Source: Ilex aquifolium (taxonomy: Eukaryota; Streptophyta; Magnoliopsida; Aquifoliales; Aquifoliaceae). Taken from it: a DNA stretch of 64,000 nucleotides. This document shows, in pieces, positions 44,998 to 55,639 of the stretch (its first letter is position 1; each line of letters begins with the position of its first letter). The translations under genes were made by a program, and so were the position numbers. The stretch spans positions 31,541,635 through 31,605,634 of the forward strand of contig OX637405.1 in assembly GCA_951799425.1 (NCBI GenBank), read 5' to 3'. The notes beneath the pieces were generated by a model that was not told the origin of the DNA, made no database searches, and saw nothing but the letters and a program-made list of their open reading frames with translations.

Positions 44998-47844
44998 ATG
45001 CTGGGATCAATGGAGAATGGAGAGAAAGAAGTACAAGCTCCCTTTGCCGCTGAGGAAGAACCGAGCATTGAAGGCGGTGGGTATTTTGCCGCCGAACACA
45101 ATGGAAGCATCAGCTTGAATGGGCGAATGTTCAGGGGTACTCCTGAGGCCGAGAGCCTCTCTCCTTCGAATCTGGCTTGTGGACCGTGCCCAGGACGTAT
45201 AGGAGATCAGGCTCATGTTTCGGCCATGGGCGAGCAGCGTGGAGTAAGGGGGCTGGACGCCACTTGCGCAGGGAAAAGGGGGCTGTCCAGCGCGCCAGGC
45301 GTGGGGCGGTCAGACCCGGCTGGTGAGGCTGTACCGCCTGGGCGAGCTGCTCCTGCGGCCAGTGCTGGGTACTTGGGGGGTGCGCCAGGCGCTGCTGTGC
45401 GCGTGGGAGCTGTCCTGGACCACTCGGGCGAGCTGGGGCATCCAGGCGTGCAGATGGGTTTCAGCAGTGCAGCAGGTTTCAGCAGTGCAGCAGGTTTCAA
45501 CAGTGCAGCAAGTTTCAGCAGTGCAGCAGGTTTCAGCAGTGCAGCAGGTTTCAGCAGTGCAGCAAGTTTCAGCAGTGCAGCAAGTTTCAGGCGTGCAGGG
45601 GGGTCAGGCGTGCAAGGTTCAGGAGTGCAAGGTTCAGCCGTGCAAGGTTCAGGAGTGCAAGGTTCAGCCGTGCAAGGTTCAGGCGAGCCAGTACCGGGCT
45701 CTACTGCCGCCTATTCCCCGGGTGTTCAGACTGTTCTTGCTGCCGATAATGCTTATGGGTTTGCCCCATTTAGCGACCAAAAGGGGTCAGGTAACTCCCC
45801 ACCTGCTGGGTTTTCTTCGTTAGGCGATCAGAGGGGATCCGGCACCTCCTCGCGCCTTCGCTCCCGAAAGCATAAAAGTAAATTTGCTCTTGATGAGGAT
45901 GCTTCCAAGGTAGGTGGTCTTTCTAGCTCCCTTGTTACTGATGATGATATCTCTAGGATTATTTCTGTTTATCATATTCCTCCGACCGTGTTGTGTCGCC
46001 GGGCTGAGAGAGGTGAGCATGCGAGTGACGACTCCTCTGGTGACATTGTTGTTTATGAGGAGATGCTCGAGGCCGGGCTTAGGTTCCCAATATCTCATTC
46101 TATTTGTGATATCTTAAATTATTTTTCTCTGACACCTGGCCGGCTGGCTCCAAATGGTTGGAAAGTCTTACTAGCCTTTTTGGAACTATGGAAGAGAGTG
46201 CACTACGAAGATGCTTCTGCTACTGAGTTTAGTGCTGCTTATCACCTGAATGAGACTCCTGCTCCCAACCGGGGCTGGTACTATTTCTTTCCGAGGGGAG
46301 GCAAGTTGATCACCGGGTTGTCCTCCAGTTGTCACAGTTGGAGGTCTCATTTTATATTTGTTGGCGGGGAGTGGGCTTCGGTCATGGATAGAGCCCTGGT
46401 TCCATCCCAGTGGATTGCCCCAAAGAAAATTGGTATGTGCCATATATTCAATCTTCCCTTGGCTCATTCTTTGTAGATTGTGTACCCACCAAGTTCCTTG
46501 CAGGTTGTCCCGTGCTTACTAAGGATCAAGAGCGGAAGCTGGAAACCGTGAGAACTCATCCTACGAGAGACTTAGGGGATCTATTGCTCAATGGTGGGGT
46601 CAAAGGCCCTCCTCCGACTCGTGCAATGGCCACTACTCCCTCCTTACAGTCTGGCGGCTCCTCTTCAAAGAGGAAGGGTGAGTTGATTCTTGAATGCCCT
46701 TTTATTTTACTTGGTGTCCCGTGAGTCTAACACTGCATTTTCTTTTCAGCTATATATAAAGGAGTGATTGGGTCTCGTCTCTCCAGCAGGAGTCCTCCTC
46801 CTTCCAAGGTGGCAAGGGTAAATGATGCCCCCCAAGTGATTTCGGCGATGGGCGAGGCTGACACGTCTCAAGCATCTCCTTCGTCAGATCCTCAGACGTG
46901 CCTTCATCCGGTGACCCCTCCGGTTGCTGCTACTCCAGAGACTTCCTCACCGGGCACTTCTCCTCTGTCTTCTCCTCCCGTGGGAACTTCTGCAGAGGTA
47001 CCTTCTTGGTCTCGCCCCATGCTGGGCAACCCGGCAGTTATTAGAGAAAGGCTTGGGAGGTTTGTATATATCCCTGAGGTTAACCAGATGAACACTTTGA
47101 GCACCGAGAGGGTCGTCAACATGTACTTGGAGGGTCTGGCTCAGGTAAGGGTTTGTTATTCCCTATTCTTTCGTCCTTTCTCATTTTTATCATACCTTTG
47201 TCTTTTATTTAATTCAGGTCTCGACTATGTCTCTCTGCCTGTCTTCGAGAGCCTATGCCCATGGTACCCTGAGGCAGGAACATGTCGCCGTCCAAGAGGA
47301 ACTTCTTGCCGCTCAAGGGAAGATTGCTGAGCTTGAAGCTGCTGACGGGGTTTCTAAGAGCGAGCTTGCGCTGGCCTATGAGAAGGTATCCAGATTTGAG
47401 TCCGAGCTTTTGGCATCCCGCGAGAGGGATGCGCTCAGAGAAGACGAGCTAGCCGTGGCGCGCGAGGGGGCAACTAAGCTCGAGGTTGAGCTTTTGGCGA
47501 CCTGTAGGAGGAACGCGCTCAGGGAGGCTGAGCTTACAGTGACCCGCGAGAGGGTCGTGCTCAGAGAGGCAGCTTTGGAGGTAGAGTTGAAGGCGACTCA
47601 CGAGAGAGCTTCGCAGGCTGAAGAGAAGGCTGCAACAGCTGAGAGGGACTTGGCGAACGGCCTTGCGGATGCCTTCATCGATGGTTATGATGAGCTTCGA
47701 GGGAGGATTTCCGCCGCTCATCCTGATATTGATGTTTCAGGTTTCTTGCCTGGGGAGTTTGATGAAGATGAGGGAGGATCTGGCGAAGACGAGGATGATG
47801 CGGAAGGTGGCCAGGAGGAGGTGGATGATCGTGAGAGTAGCTAG
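44998..47844 (+). CDS. Four-exon antisense accessory gene of a Tat-type retrotransposon
   Basis: Proposed exons 44998-46432, 46477-46677, 46750-47144 and 47218-47844 keep one frame (phases 1, 1, 0) and give 885 aa. The introns are 44, 72 and 73 nt with GTATGT, GTGAGT and GTAAGG donors and TTTGTAG, TTTTCAG and AATTCAG acceptors. Exon 1 has a Gly/Ala/Ser-rich half with two minisatellites, a basic SRLRSRKHKSK stretch, then the conserved domain (EEMLEAGLRFPISHSICDIL ... NGWKVLLAFLELW ... FIFVGGEW). Exons 2-3 are Pro/Ser-rich; exon 4 is a coiled coil of Glu/Ala/Leu heptads ending in an acidic tail. The domain resembles the plant-transposon-protein family of Tat antisense ORFs. Its function is unknown. 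It converges with pol, leaving 250 bp between stops. The 44-nt first intron is short for a plant. Confidence 0.75.
45457..45690 (+). repeat. Two in-frame minisatellites in exon 1 of the antisense gene
   Basis: Seven full 18-bp units (GGTTTCAGCAGTGCAGCA type, coding GFSSAA or SFSSAA) and one partial unit at 45457-45600 are followed by six 15-bp units (coding GSGVQ or GSAVQ) to about 45690. Both unit lengths are multiples of three and keep the frame. Confidence 0.9.
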
Positions 47845-47926
47845 AGTATTGGGGACTTTTGATTTTCTCTCTTCTTTTTTTTTATTTAGGAAAGACGGTT
47901 CATAACCTTGTTTTTGTACTCCTTTA

Positions 47927-47938
47927 AAATTAAATGAA
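47927..47938 (+). terminator. Polyadenylation-type signal of the antisense gene
   Basis: AATTAAATGAAAG lies about 85 nt after the stop at 47844, following a T-rich stretch, before the convergent pol end at 48095. Confidence 0.35.
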
Positions 47939-48094
47939 AGAATGCATTTGGAGTAAAATGTAGAGTTTTATTCATTCATTGCAATACGGGGTGGTAACCC
48001 CAAAAGTACACTGAATGTTGGGCAATAACCCCCAAAAAAGGTAGAAAATAAAACCAAGTCCCCACTGTCTATCACTTTTAACTCTCTCAGGGTG

Positions 48095-51000
48095 TCATTG
48101 GTAGTACCTCTTCAAATATTCAGCATTCCACGGATGGAGTAAGATTTTTCCTTCAAAGTTCTGGATCTTGTAGGTGCCTGGCCTCACTACCTCTGTTATG
48201 AGGTAAGGTCCTTCCCAATTTGGTCACAGTTTCCCTTCGCGTGCATCCTTTGTGGCGAGGATCACTTTTTTGAGGACCAGGTCCCCTAGTTGGAAGGAGC
48301 GAGGCTTCACCCTCGAATTGTAATACTTCGCCATGCGTCTTTTATACTCTGCGTTGCGAACTGTAGCCATCTCCCTTGCCTCCTCCACTAAGTCGAGGTT
48401 GATGCGGAGTCCTTCTTCGTTAGTGATGGGGTTGTGGTGTTGGACCCTTAGAGAGTGTACTCCTATCTCGACTGGGATGACTGCCTCAGTTCCAAAGGCG
48501 AGGGAAAAAGGGGTCTCCCCAGTAGGAGTTCTTGGCGTGGTTCGATAAGCCCACAATACGCTTGGTAGCTCGTCCACCCAAAGACCCTTCGCTCTTTCGA
48601 GTCTTGTCTTTAAGTTACGGAGCACGGTTCTCACCATGACCTCTGCTTGTCCATTTGTCTGTGGGTGTGCTGGACTGGAGTGAGGTTGTTTTATCTGAAG
48701 GTCGGAGCAGAAAGAGTTGAGTAGTTTATTGTCGAATTGCTTCGCGTTGTCGCTGACGATGGCGTGGGGCATCCCGAAGCGGCAGACCAGGTTCTTCCAG
48801 ATGAAGTCTTTCACCTTTGCATCTGTTATTCTTGCTAAAGGTTCAGCTTCTGCCCATTTGGTGAAGTAGTCGACTGCCACCACCACGAATTTGCACTGTC
48901 CCTTGCTTAGAGGTAAGGGGCCTAGTATATCAATGCCCCATCTGGAGAAGGGCCATGGACTTATGATAATTGTTAGCTCCTCCGGTGGTTGTCTAGACAC
49001 AGTTGCAAAGCGTTGGCACTTGTCGCACTTTTTGGAGAATTCTTGGGCGTCCTTTGCCATGGAAGGCCAGAAGTAGCCTTGTCTGAGTGCCTTGTAGGCA
49101 AGGGAACGCCCTCCAGAGTGGTTCCCGCAGATCCCTTCGTGAATCTCTCGCAGGGCATATTGAGCTTCTTCTGGTGCAAGGCACCGTAGCAAAGGCAAGG
49201 AATAGCCTTTCTTATATAAGGTATCCTGCATGACGGTGAACTTGGAGGCCCTCATCCTTAGCTTCCTGGCCTCTAACGGATCATCTGGTAGTACACCTTC
49301 TTGGAGGTATGCCCTTATTGGGGTCATCCAACTCGACTCGATTGATGTACAGTTGACATTTGTGGTCACTATGTCCAACTTGCTTGGTTCAAACTGATGA
49401 CCGATGAATGATGGTCCTGGAGGGGCTTCGGAAGAGGAGGCGAGCCTGGCGAGAGAGTCTGCCGCCATGTTGTCTTCCCTTGGGATGTGGTAGATTTGGA
49501 AGTACTGGAACTTAGCGGTCAAAGCTTTTACTATGGCGAGGTACTCTTGCATCTTGGCACCCTTTGCCTCAAATTCTCTCTTCACTTGATTGACTATCAG
49601 CTGAGAGTCACTATAAGAAAGAAGGTGTTGGGCTTCCATTTCTATTGCCAACCTTAGGCCAGAGAGAAGGGCTTCGTATTCTGCCTCATTGTTGGAGGCA
49701 AAGAAGTGAAGCTTTACTGCATACTTTAAGAGGGTTCCGTCCGGACTAATCAGAATAAGGCTTGCTCCTCCTCCTCCACTGGTCGAGGAGCCATCGACGT
49801 AGAGTCTCCATAGTGGTGGAGAGGAGGGCATGGAAACTCTAACTTCAGAGGGGATGCCAACTCCTGAGGGGGTCTGGGCACCATCCCTCGCTCCTGAGGG
49901 GGTCTGGGCGCCTTCCCTCGCTCCTGAGGGGGTCTGGGCGCCTTCCCTCGCTCCTGAGGGGGTCTGGGCGCATTCCCTCGCTCCTGAGGGGGTCTGGGCG
50001 TCATCCCTCGCTCCTGAGGGGGTCTGGGCGCCTTCGCTCGCTCCTGAAGGGGTCTGGGCGTCATCCCTCGCTCCTGAGGGGGTCTGGGCGCATTCCCTCG
50101 CTCCTGAGGGGGTTTGGGCGTCATCCCTCGCTCCTGAGGGGGTCTGGGCGCCTTCCCTCGTTCCTGAGGGGTCTGGGCGCCTTCCCTCGCTCCTGAGGGG
50201 GTCTGGGCGCCTTCCCTCGCTCCTGAGGGGGTCTGGGCGTCATCCCTCGCTCCTGAGGGGGTCTGGGCACCTAAAGGTGGCTGGGCAGGCGAGGTGAAAA
50301 GCCCGTTGCTCTCCTTTTCTGCTGGAGTGAAGTCAGCAATGAAATCCGCTACTGCTTGTGCTTTGATGGCCGTCTTTGGCTGGTATTGAATGTCAAATTC
50401 GCCAAGTTCCACTGCCCATTTAAGGAGCCTTCCGGATACGTCCGGTTTTCCCAAGACCTTTTTAGAGGTTGGTCTGTGACGACAACAATGATGTGGCTTT
50501 GAAAGTAGTGTCGTAGGCGCCTTGCCGCTGAGATCAAGGCGAGCGCTAGTTTCTCAAGTACAGAATATCTGACTTCTGCCCCCCTGTATGCTCTGCTCAC
50601 ACAGTAGATAGGTTTTTGCACTCCATCACTGTTTCTGACAAGAACTGAGCTCACTGCCGATGAGGAGGCAGACAAGTATAAATGCAAGGTTTCTCCTGGA
50701 GCGGCATGCGAAAGGAGAGGTGGTGTAGCTAAGTAGGCCTTGAGCCTTTGGAAAGCTTCCTCTGCCTCCTGTCCCCACTCGAAGGCTTTTCGGAGAATCT
50801 TGAAGAATGGGAGACATTTGTCTGCAGATTTGGAGACGAACCTATTGAGTGCTGCGATTCTCCCATTGAGGCGTTGAAGCTCCTTAGTTGAGGAGGGGGA
50901 CTTCATGTCGAGGATAGCCTTGATCTTATCGGGGTTTGCCTCGATTCCCCTTTGATTGACCATGAAGCCTAAAAATTTTCCTGACCCCACGCCAAAGGCG

Positions 51001-52377
51001 CACTTCTCAGGATTGAGCTTCATGTGGTAGGACTTCAGGACATTGAAGGTTTTCTGGAGGTGATCGATGTGGTCAATTGCTACGAGACTTTTCACCAACA
51101 TATCATCCACGTATACTTCCATCGTTCGCCCAATTTGAGACTCGAACATCTTGTTCACCAACCGTTGGTAGGTTGCTCCTGCGTTTTTTAGTCCAAAGGG
51201 CATGACCCTGTAGCAGTAGGTCCCCTTTGGAGTAATGAATGATGTCTTCTCCTGGTCCGGAGGGTACATGCTAATCTGGTTATACCCAGAATATGCATCC
51301 AGGAAAGTGAGCAACTCATGCCCCGCGGTTGCGTCAATGAGGATATCGATCCGTGGTAACGGGTAGCTGTCTTTTGGGCATGCCTTGTTAAGTTATGAGA
51401 AATCAACGCAAAGGCGCCACTTCCCATTAGTCTTAGTGACCATCACCACGTTGGAGAGCCATTCAGGATATACTACTTCTCTGACGGCCCTGTTGTCTAC
51501 TAGCTTCCCCACCTCTTTGTCCATAGCTTTGGCCCTTTCAGTGGAGGTGCCCCTTAGCTTTTGGCGAATAGGCTTGTGGCGTGGGTCAACATTGAGTCGG
51601 TGTGTGACCACTTCTGGGTCGATGCCCTCAAGGTCTGCATGTGACCATGCAAAGACGTCCATGTTACTTTTCAAAAAGTCTATCAGCGGGCCAACCAGAT
51701 CTTCAGAGAGGGAAGAGCCAACGTATACTCTTCTGTCTGGGTGATCTTCATCCAGAACCACGGGGGCGAGCTCCTCCACCGGTTCTCCTCTTTCTATAGT
51801 AGAGTCATCCCTCGGGTCCAGGATTTCAACTTGCAAAGCTTCCTGCGGCTTCCTGGTCTTCATAGAGGAGACATAGCATTCCCTAGCTACTACCTGGTCT
51901 CCTCTGACCTCTCCAACTCCGTTAGGGGTTGGAAATCGGAGGATGAGGTGATAGGTGGAGGGCACGGCTCTTAATGTGTTGAGAGCGGGTCGCCCTAATA
52001 TGATATTATAAGCTGATGGACAGTCTATCACCAGAAAGTTGACCATGACTGAGGAGCTTCGGGGCGCTGCTCCGACTGTGACAGGTAGGGTGATGGACCC
52101 TAGGGGGTACACCTTCTCCCCCGAGAACCCAATGAGGGGAGATCTGATGGATTGCAGCCTCTCCCTGCCCAAGTTGAGCTTGTCAAAAGCTTCTGCAAAT
52201 AGGATATCCGCAGAGCTGCCGCTGTCCACTAGGATTCTGCGCACTTGGAAATTGGCAACCGTCATGGTGAGCACCAGGGGGTCGTCATGGGGGTGCTGAA
52301 TTCCTTCTAGGTCCTTATCTGAGAAAGATATAACCTCATTGGTGCCTTGCCTGGGCGCCTTGGACGGGCGCCCTTCG
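48095..52377 (-). pseudogene. pol of Gypsy element 2 (recently broken)
   Basis: Domains in order on the minus strand: protease (ILVDSGSSADILF, about 52245), reverse transcriptase (51450-50560, YVDDMLVKS), Ty3-type RNase H (about 50750-50460, active site worn: LYLSAS), a repeat linker (50280-49855), archaeal-type RNase H (49810-49430, YVDGSS, NNEAEYEAL, SDSQL, AADSLAR intact), and integrase (HHCC finger about 49140-49020; core with GIDILGP, VSDNAKQF, NGQAEV). The lesions are few: a frame change at the gag-pol junction, a stop at 51390-51392, one-base losses near 50464 and in the 29-bp repeat copy at 50161, and TGG-to-TGA at 48224-48226. After that the frame runs to 48095, ending LKRYYQ-stop. 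With nearly identical LTRs these breaks must be recent. Confidence 0.88.
49861..50277 (-). repeat. 30-bp minisatellite in the pol linker, 14 copies
   Basis: Units of CTCCTGAGGGGGTCTGGG plus 12 bp start at 49861 and recur every 30 bp. The copy at 50161 is 29 bp (one G missing). On the pol strand they encode a ten-residue Gly-Ala-Gln-Thr-Pro-type repeat, and after the short copy an Arg-Pro-Pro-Gln-type repeat in another frame. The array lies between the two RNase H domains. The open frame on the plus strand through it is a by-product. Confidence 0.92.
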
Positions 52378-54012
52378 TCAAGGCATGGCGTGGGCCTTCA
52401 TGGCAGAGAGGGACTCTCCACCTCCTGCTAGTCCTCCTGAGATGGTGTGAATTTCCCCAACGGGATGTTTCTCTTCCTGGTTATGGGGTGGCGGCGGCGC
52501 CTGTCCTCTACCAGCAACATAATGGCGTAGGTGGCCACGTTGAATGAGATCTTCAATTTGTCTTTTGAGTTCATAGCAGTCGTCGGTGTCGTGCCCATGG
52601 TCGCGGTGGAAGCGGCAATGCTTGTTAGGATTTCTGCGATTGGGAGGAGACTTCATCTTCCCTGGCCACTTCACTGCGGGGTCATCCTGGATTTGGAATA
52701 GGATGTGCCCGAGATCGGCATTGAGGGGTGTGAAGGCTTGTCGATCCCTCTGATGGGCTGGACCTAACCGGTCTCTGACGGGAACCTTCTCTGTTCTGCT
52801 ATGTTTGTTGCTGGCCTCCTTCTTGTCGTCTCTCTCTCGCTCTTTCCTCTTGTCCCCAGATCTGGAGGACTCACCTCGCCTGGCCCTTGTGATGTCCTCA
52901 GCGTTTATATATTTCTGGGCCTTTGCTAGCAACTCGGGCATGCTCTTTGGTGGGCGCTTCATTACTGAGAAGAGGAAGCTTGACGAGCGGAGACCTCCCA
53001 GGAAGGCGGTCATCGTCACTTTGTCGTCGGGTTCATCAACCTCAAGTACCTCCTCGTTAAAACGAGTGAGGTAGCTCCTCAGGCTCTCCTCACGGTCCTG
53101 CTTTATACTAAGCAGGTGGGTGACTGGCTTCTGGTGGCGACGCCCCCCAATGAAATGTGACACGAATGACCTGCTTAGCTCAGCAAATGAGGCAATGGAT
53201 GACGGGGAGAACTTAGCAAACCATTGTCGGGCGGATCCTTTTAATGTGGTTGGGAACGCTCTGCACATGATTTCGTCTGGGACGTTGTGCAACTGCATCA
53301 GAGTTTTGTAGGTGTCGAGATGGTCTAGTGGGTCCTTTGCTTTTGTTCCATCAAAGACCTCAACAGAAGGCATTTTGAACTTTTGGGGAAGAGGGTAGTT
53401 TGCTACGTCAGGCTTGAAAGGAGTGTCTGTTCGCCGTACAAGATAGTCCACTGTTTCTGGTCCTTGCGCCTTCATGGCATTGAAGACGTCACCTAGCTGG
53501 TTTTGCACTTCCTTGATTTTCTCATCCCAAAGGTTGGGGGCTCCTCTGTGATGATCATGAAAGTGACTCCCATGCTCCACGCTTTGGTTCTCGCCCTCGT
53601 CCTCTTGGAGAGGAGTGTCCTCACCATGGGAAGCAGGGGGAGGGGGTGGAGGTCCTTCATGATGAGCCTCCCTGTGTAGAGCCTCCCTGTGTAGGGCGCC
53701 CAGGGGGACTCCAAAAGGGGCGCCCAGCCCTACGAGGGCGCCTAGATATGGAGCAGCAGGGCGTGGAGCTCCTTGACCCCAAGGACGTGGGGCTCCTCCA
53801 AGCTGTGCTCCGCCGAGTTGTGCCCCTCCTCGTCCGACGAGCATAAGTTGTAGCATCTGTTGATTTTGGGCCACCAGCTGCTGCATGGTCTCCAACATTT
53901 GTTGAGGATTTGGAGCCGGAGCATTCGGCACATGGTTGGCAGGCGGAGGAACCTCCTCCTCTCGTGGAGGATTGTTCTCATGCTGGTTCATGGATCTGGT
54001 AGTGATCGCCAT
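52378..54012 (-). CDS. Gag polyprotein of Gypsy element 2
   Basis: An intact 544-aa frame from ATG 54012. The N-terminal quarter is Gln/Pro/Gly-rich with short repeats (GGAQLGGAQL; HREALHREA). The capsid-like core includes VEVFDGTKAKDPLDHLDTYK (about residues 216-235), CRAFPTTLKGSARQWF and FVSHFIGGRR, then LLSIKQDREESLRSYLTRF, all typical of plant Gypsy gag. A Lys/Glu/Arg-rich stretch and a variant zinc finger (CRFHRDHGHDTDDC, about 485) sit near the C-terminus, where RNA binding is expected. It forms the particle that packages the element RNA. It starts 67 bp after the 5' LTR. Its stop precedes pol, which is in a different frame; whether that is natural or damage is unclear. Confidence 0.88.
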   Translation of the reverse strand: MAITTRSMNQHENNPPREEEVPPPANHVPNAPAPNPQQMLETMQQLVAQNQQMLQLMLVGRGGAQLGGAQLGGAPRPWGQGAPRPAAPYLGALVGLGAPFGVPLGALHREALHREAHHEGPPPPPPASHGEDTPLQEDEGENQSVEHGSHFHDHHRGAPNLWDEKIKEVQNQLGDVFNAMKAQGPETVDYLVRRTDTPFKPDVANYPLPQKFKMPSVEVFDGTKAKDPLDHLDTYKTLMQLHNVPDEIMCRAFPTTLKGSARQWFAKFSPSSIASFAELSRSFVSHFIGGRRHQKPVTHLLSIKQDREESLRSYLTRFNEEVLEVDEPDDKVTMTAFLGGLRSSSFLFSVMKRPPKSMPELLAKAQKYINAEDITRARRGESSRSGDKRKERERDDKKEASNKHSRTEKVPVRDRLGPAHQRDRQAFTPLNADLGHILFQIQDDPAVKWPGKMKSPPNRRNPNKHCRFHRDHGHDTDDCYELKRQIEDLIQRGHLRHYVAGRGQAPPPPHNQEEKHPVGEIHTISGGLAGGGESLSAMKAHAMP

Positions 54013-54061
54013 TGTTTCAGTAAAAATGGATTCTGTTTAGGAATGAGAATTCTGTCGGTTC

Positions 54062-54079
54062 CCACAGACGGCGCCAAAC
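54062..54079 (-). other. Primer-binding site of Gypsy element 2
   Basis: On the minus strand GTTTGGCGCCGTCTGTGG directly follows the 5' LTR. This is the PBS type seen in Tat elements. Confidence 0.75.
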
Positions 54080-54645
54080 TGATGATGCACAAATTGGTTT
54101 TTGTGCACCACAGTCAAGTAAATAATATAAAATGCAATGAACAAACAATTAATGACAAATATGGCAAATAAAGGAGTAAAACAGAGAGATTTATAGTGGT
54201 TCGGCCGTGGCCTACGTCCACTTGGAATGGCAACGGTGGCCTTTGGTGTTATTTATTGATTAATAATCGTCACCGGAGCTACAGAGCTTTGAGGGAAAGA
54301 GGAGCAACGACAGTGTTGTGCAAGGGTAGGAGATGAGGTATTTTTGGGAGGCGTGCCCTAGATGGTGAGAGGATTTTACATTTTATAGAGCTAGGGTTTT
54401 TGAGGTGAGGCGGTGACGTGAGGGAGGGGTTTCCTAATTAGGTAGGGTTTCTCCGTGCGCCGCATCTCTTTCCTTCATACTCCAATTCCTTTGGAGGAGG
54501 GCCCCAGATGGGCTGGACTTGGATTTAGCCTTGGTGGGTCTTTGCACTTTGGGCTTCATTGGGCCTGTTGAGTCTTCATGAGTTTGGGTCTCTGATTACA
54601 ATTGGGCTTCAACATGGAATTGGGCCTTTTGGGCCTGACCCATCA
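54080..54645 (-). repeat. 5' LTR of Gypsy element 2
   Basis: 566 bp, over 99% identical to 43680-44253. Confidence 0.93.
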
Positions 54646-55237
54646 GATATAATAAAACAAATTCCATGAAAAATAGAATTGTCAAACTCAACAATCCATG
54701 AATTATAAAAAATGGTATTTCTATTAAAATAAAAACATGTTGATAAAATAAAACAAATCCCATGAAAAAAGAAACTATCAAATTAAACAGTCCATAAATT
54801 ATAAAAAAAGTATTTCAGTAAAAAAATAATTTAAAAATTATCATTGTGTATTTAGACACAATACATTTTCAACTAATAATATTTATCTACGATACATTTT
54901 CAACAAGGTATTTTTTCGCAAATATGTAATTTATGTGGTACCTATCCACAATTTTCTATATTTTTAAATTTTGTCACTTTTACACTCCCATTCTCGCTCC
55001 CGCCTCCACTTCCGCTCTATTTAATTTACTTGCAGCCTTCTTCAATGTACCTTCTCTTAGGTGCTCTAGTGGACTAGCCCTTGTAAAGCAAGCTAGAAAT
55101 GCTATTTAATTAATCCAATGAAAGAAAGTGACGTAGGGAAGTGAGTAGAAAGAAAGGTACAAGGAACGAAAATGGAAAATGAAAACAAATAGTTGATTTG
55201 CGCATAAATACCAATTTAAATTCCTATTCTAGGTATG
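54646..55237 (+). repeat. Tandem duplication, copy B, second part
   Basis: GATATAATAAAACAAATTCC resumes the sequence left at 36683 and matches copy A from about 33711 to 34222. It then runs past the copy A boundary into the dispersed repeat below, which shows that copy A's right edge is the duplication junction. Confidence 0.8.
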
Positions 55238-55560
55238 TTGAGTCATGAACAATACCAGTCTTAAAATTTTTAATAACTCTATTGATTTTTAAAAATATCA
55301 GAAGAATTAGGAATAACGGAAATAACTTTCTCAATTGTATTCAATAATCAAAAACTATTTTGTCTTAAGATTTACAAAACTTTAAATAGTAGTAGAAACC
55401 CTAAAACAACTGGGAAACTAAATTTTTAAATAAATTAAGAAATAAAATAAAATAAAATCTTAATTAAACTAAACAATAAAAATAAAATAATTTTTTTAAT
55501 CAAATTAAGAAATTAAATAAAATAAATCTTATAAAAATTCCTAGTTGAACAGGATTGACT
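55190..55560 (+). repeat. Dispersed repeat, copy 2 (partner at 15060-15420)
   Basis: See 15060-15420. Colinear, diverged, and with no coding content. Confidence 0.65.
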
Positions 55561-55639
55561 ACGTTCAAATAAAAACACCAAAATTTTCGTCATTTATTCT
55601 TCATCATAAAGTTATTCAACTTACTTTGGTGAAATTAAT

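Larger units (their letters stand above)
43680..54645 (-). mobile_element. Young Ty3/Gypsy Tat-type retrotransposon with antisense gene, 10,966 bp
   Basis: LTRs 43680-44253 and 54080-54645 differ by about four substitutions and one 8-bp indel (over 99% identical). The duplication GATAT (43675-43679, 54646-54650) flanks it. From the right LTR on the minus strand come the PBS, gag (544 aa), then protease, reverse transcriptase, two RNase H domains and integrase. Between pol and the 3' LTR, on the opposite strand, is a spliced accessory gene. This layout, with an antisense extra ORF at the 3' end, is known for Tat-lineage elements such as Grande. It entered 3 bp beyond the Copia target duplication. 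Confidence 0.93.

Noticed and set aside
44998-46476. Treating the 492-aa frame as a complete single-exon gene
   Set aside because: Three introns with good splice signals keep the frame open to 47844, and the downstream exons show coding-like coiled-coil sequence. Intron retention remains possible and is noted as a finding.
49861-50277. Regularly spaced repeats looking like a CRISPR array
   Set aside because: Units are contiguous 30-bp tandem copies with no unique spacers, inside a plant retrotransposon.
49830-50297. 155-aa plus-strand frame of repeated GVWAPSLAPE units
   Set aside because: It is the reverse strand of the 30-bp pol minisatellite; any such repeat without stops yields a long frame. 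No start context or domain.
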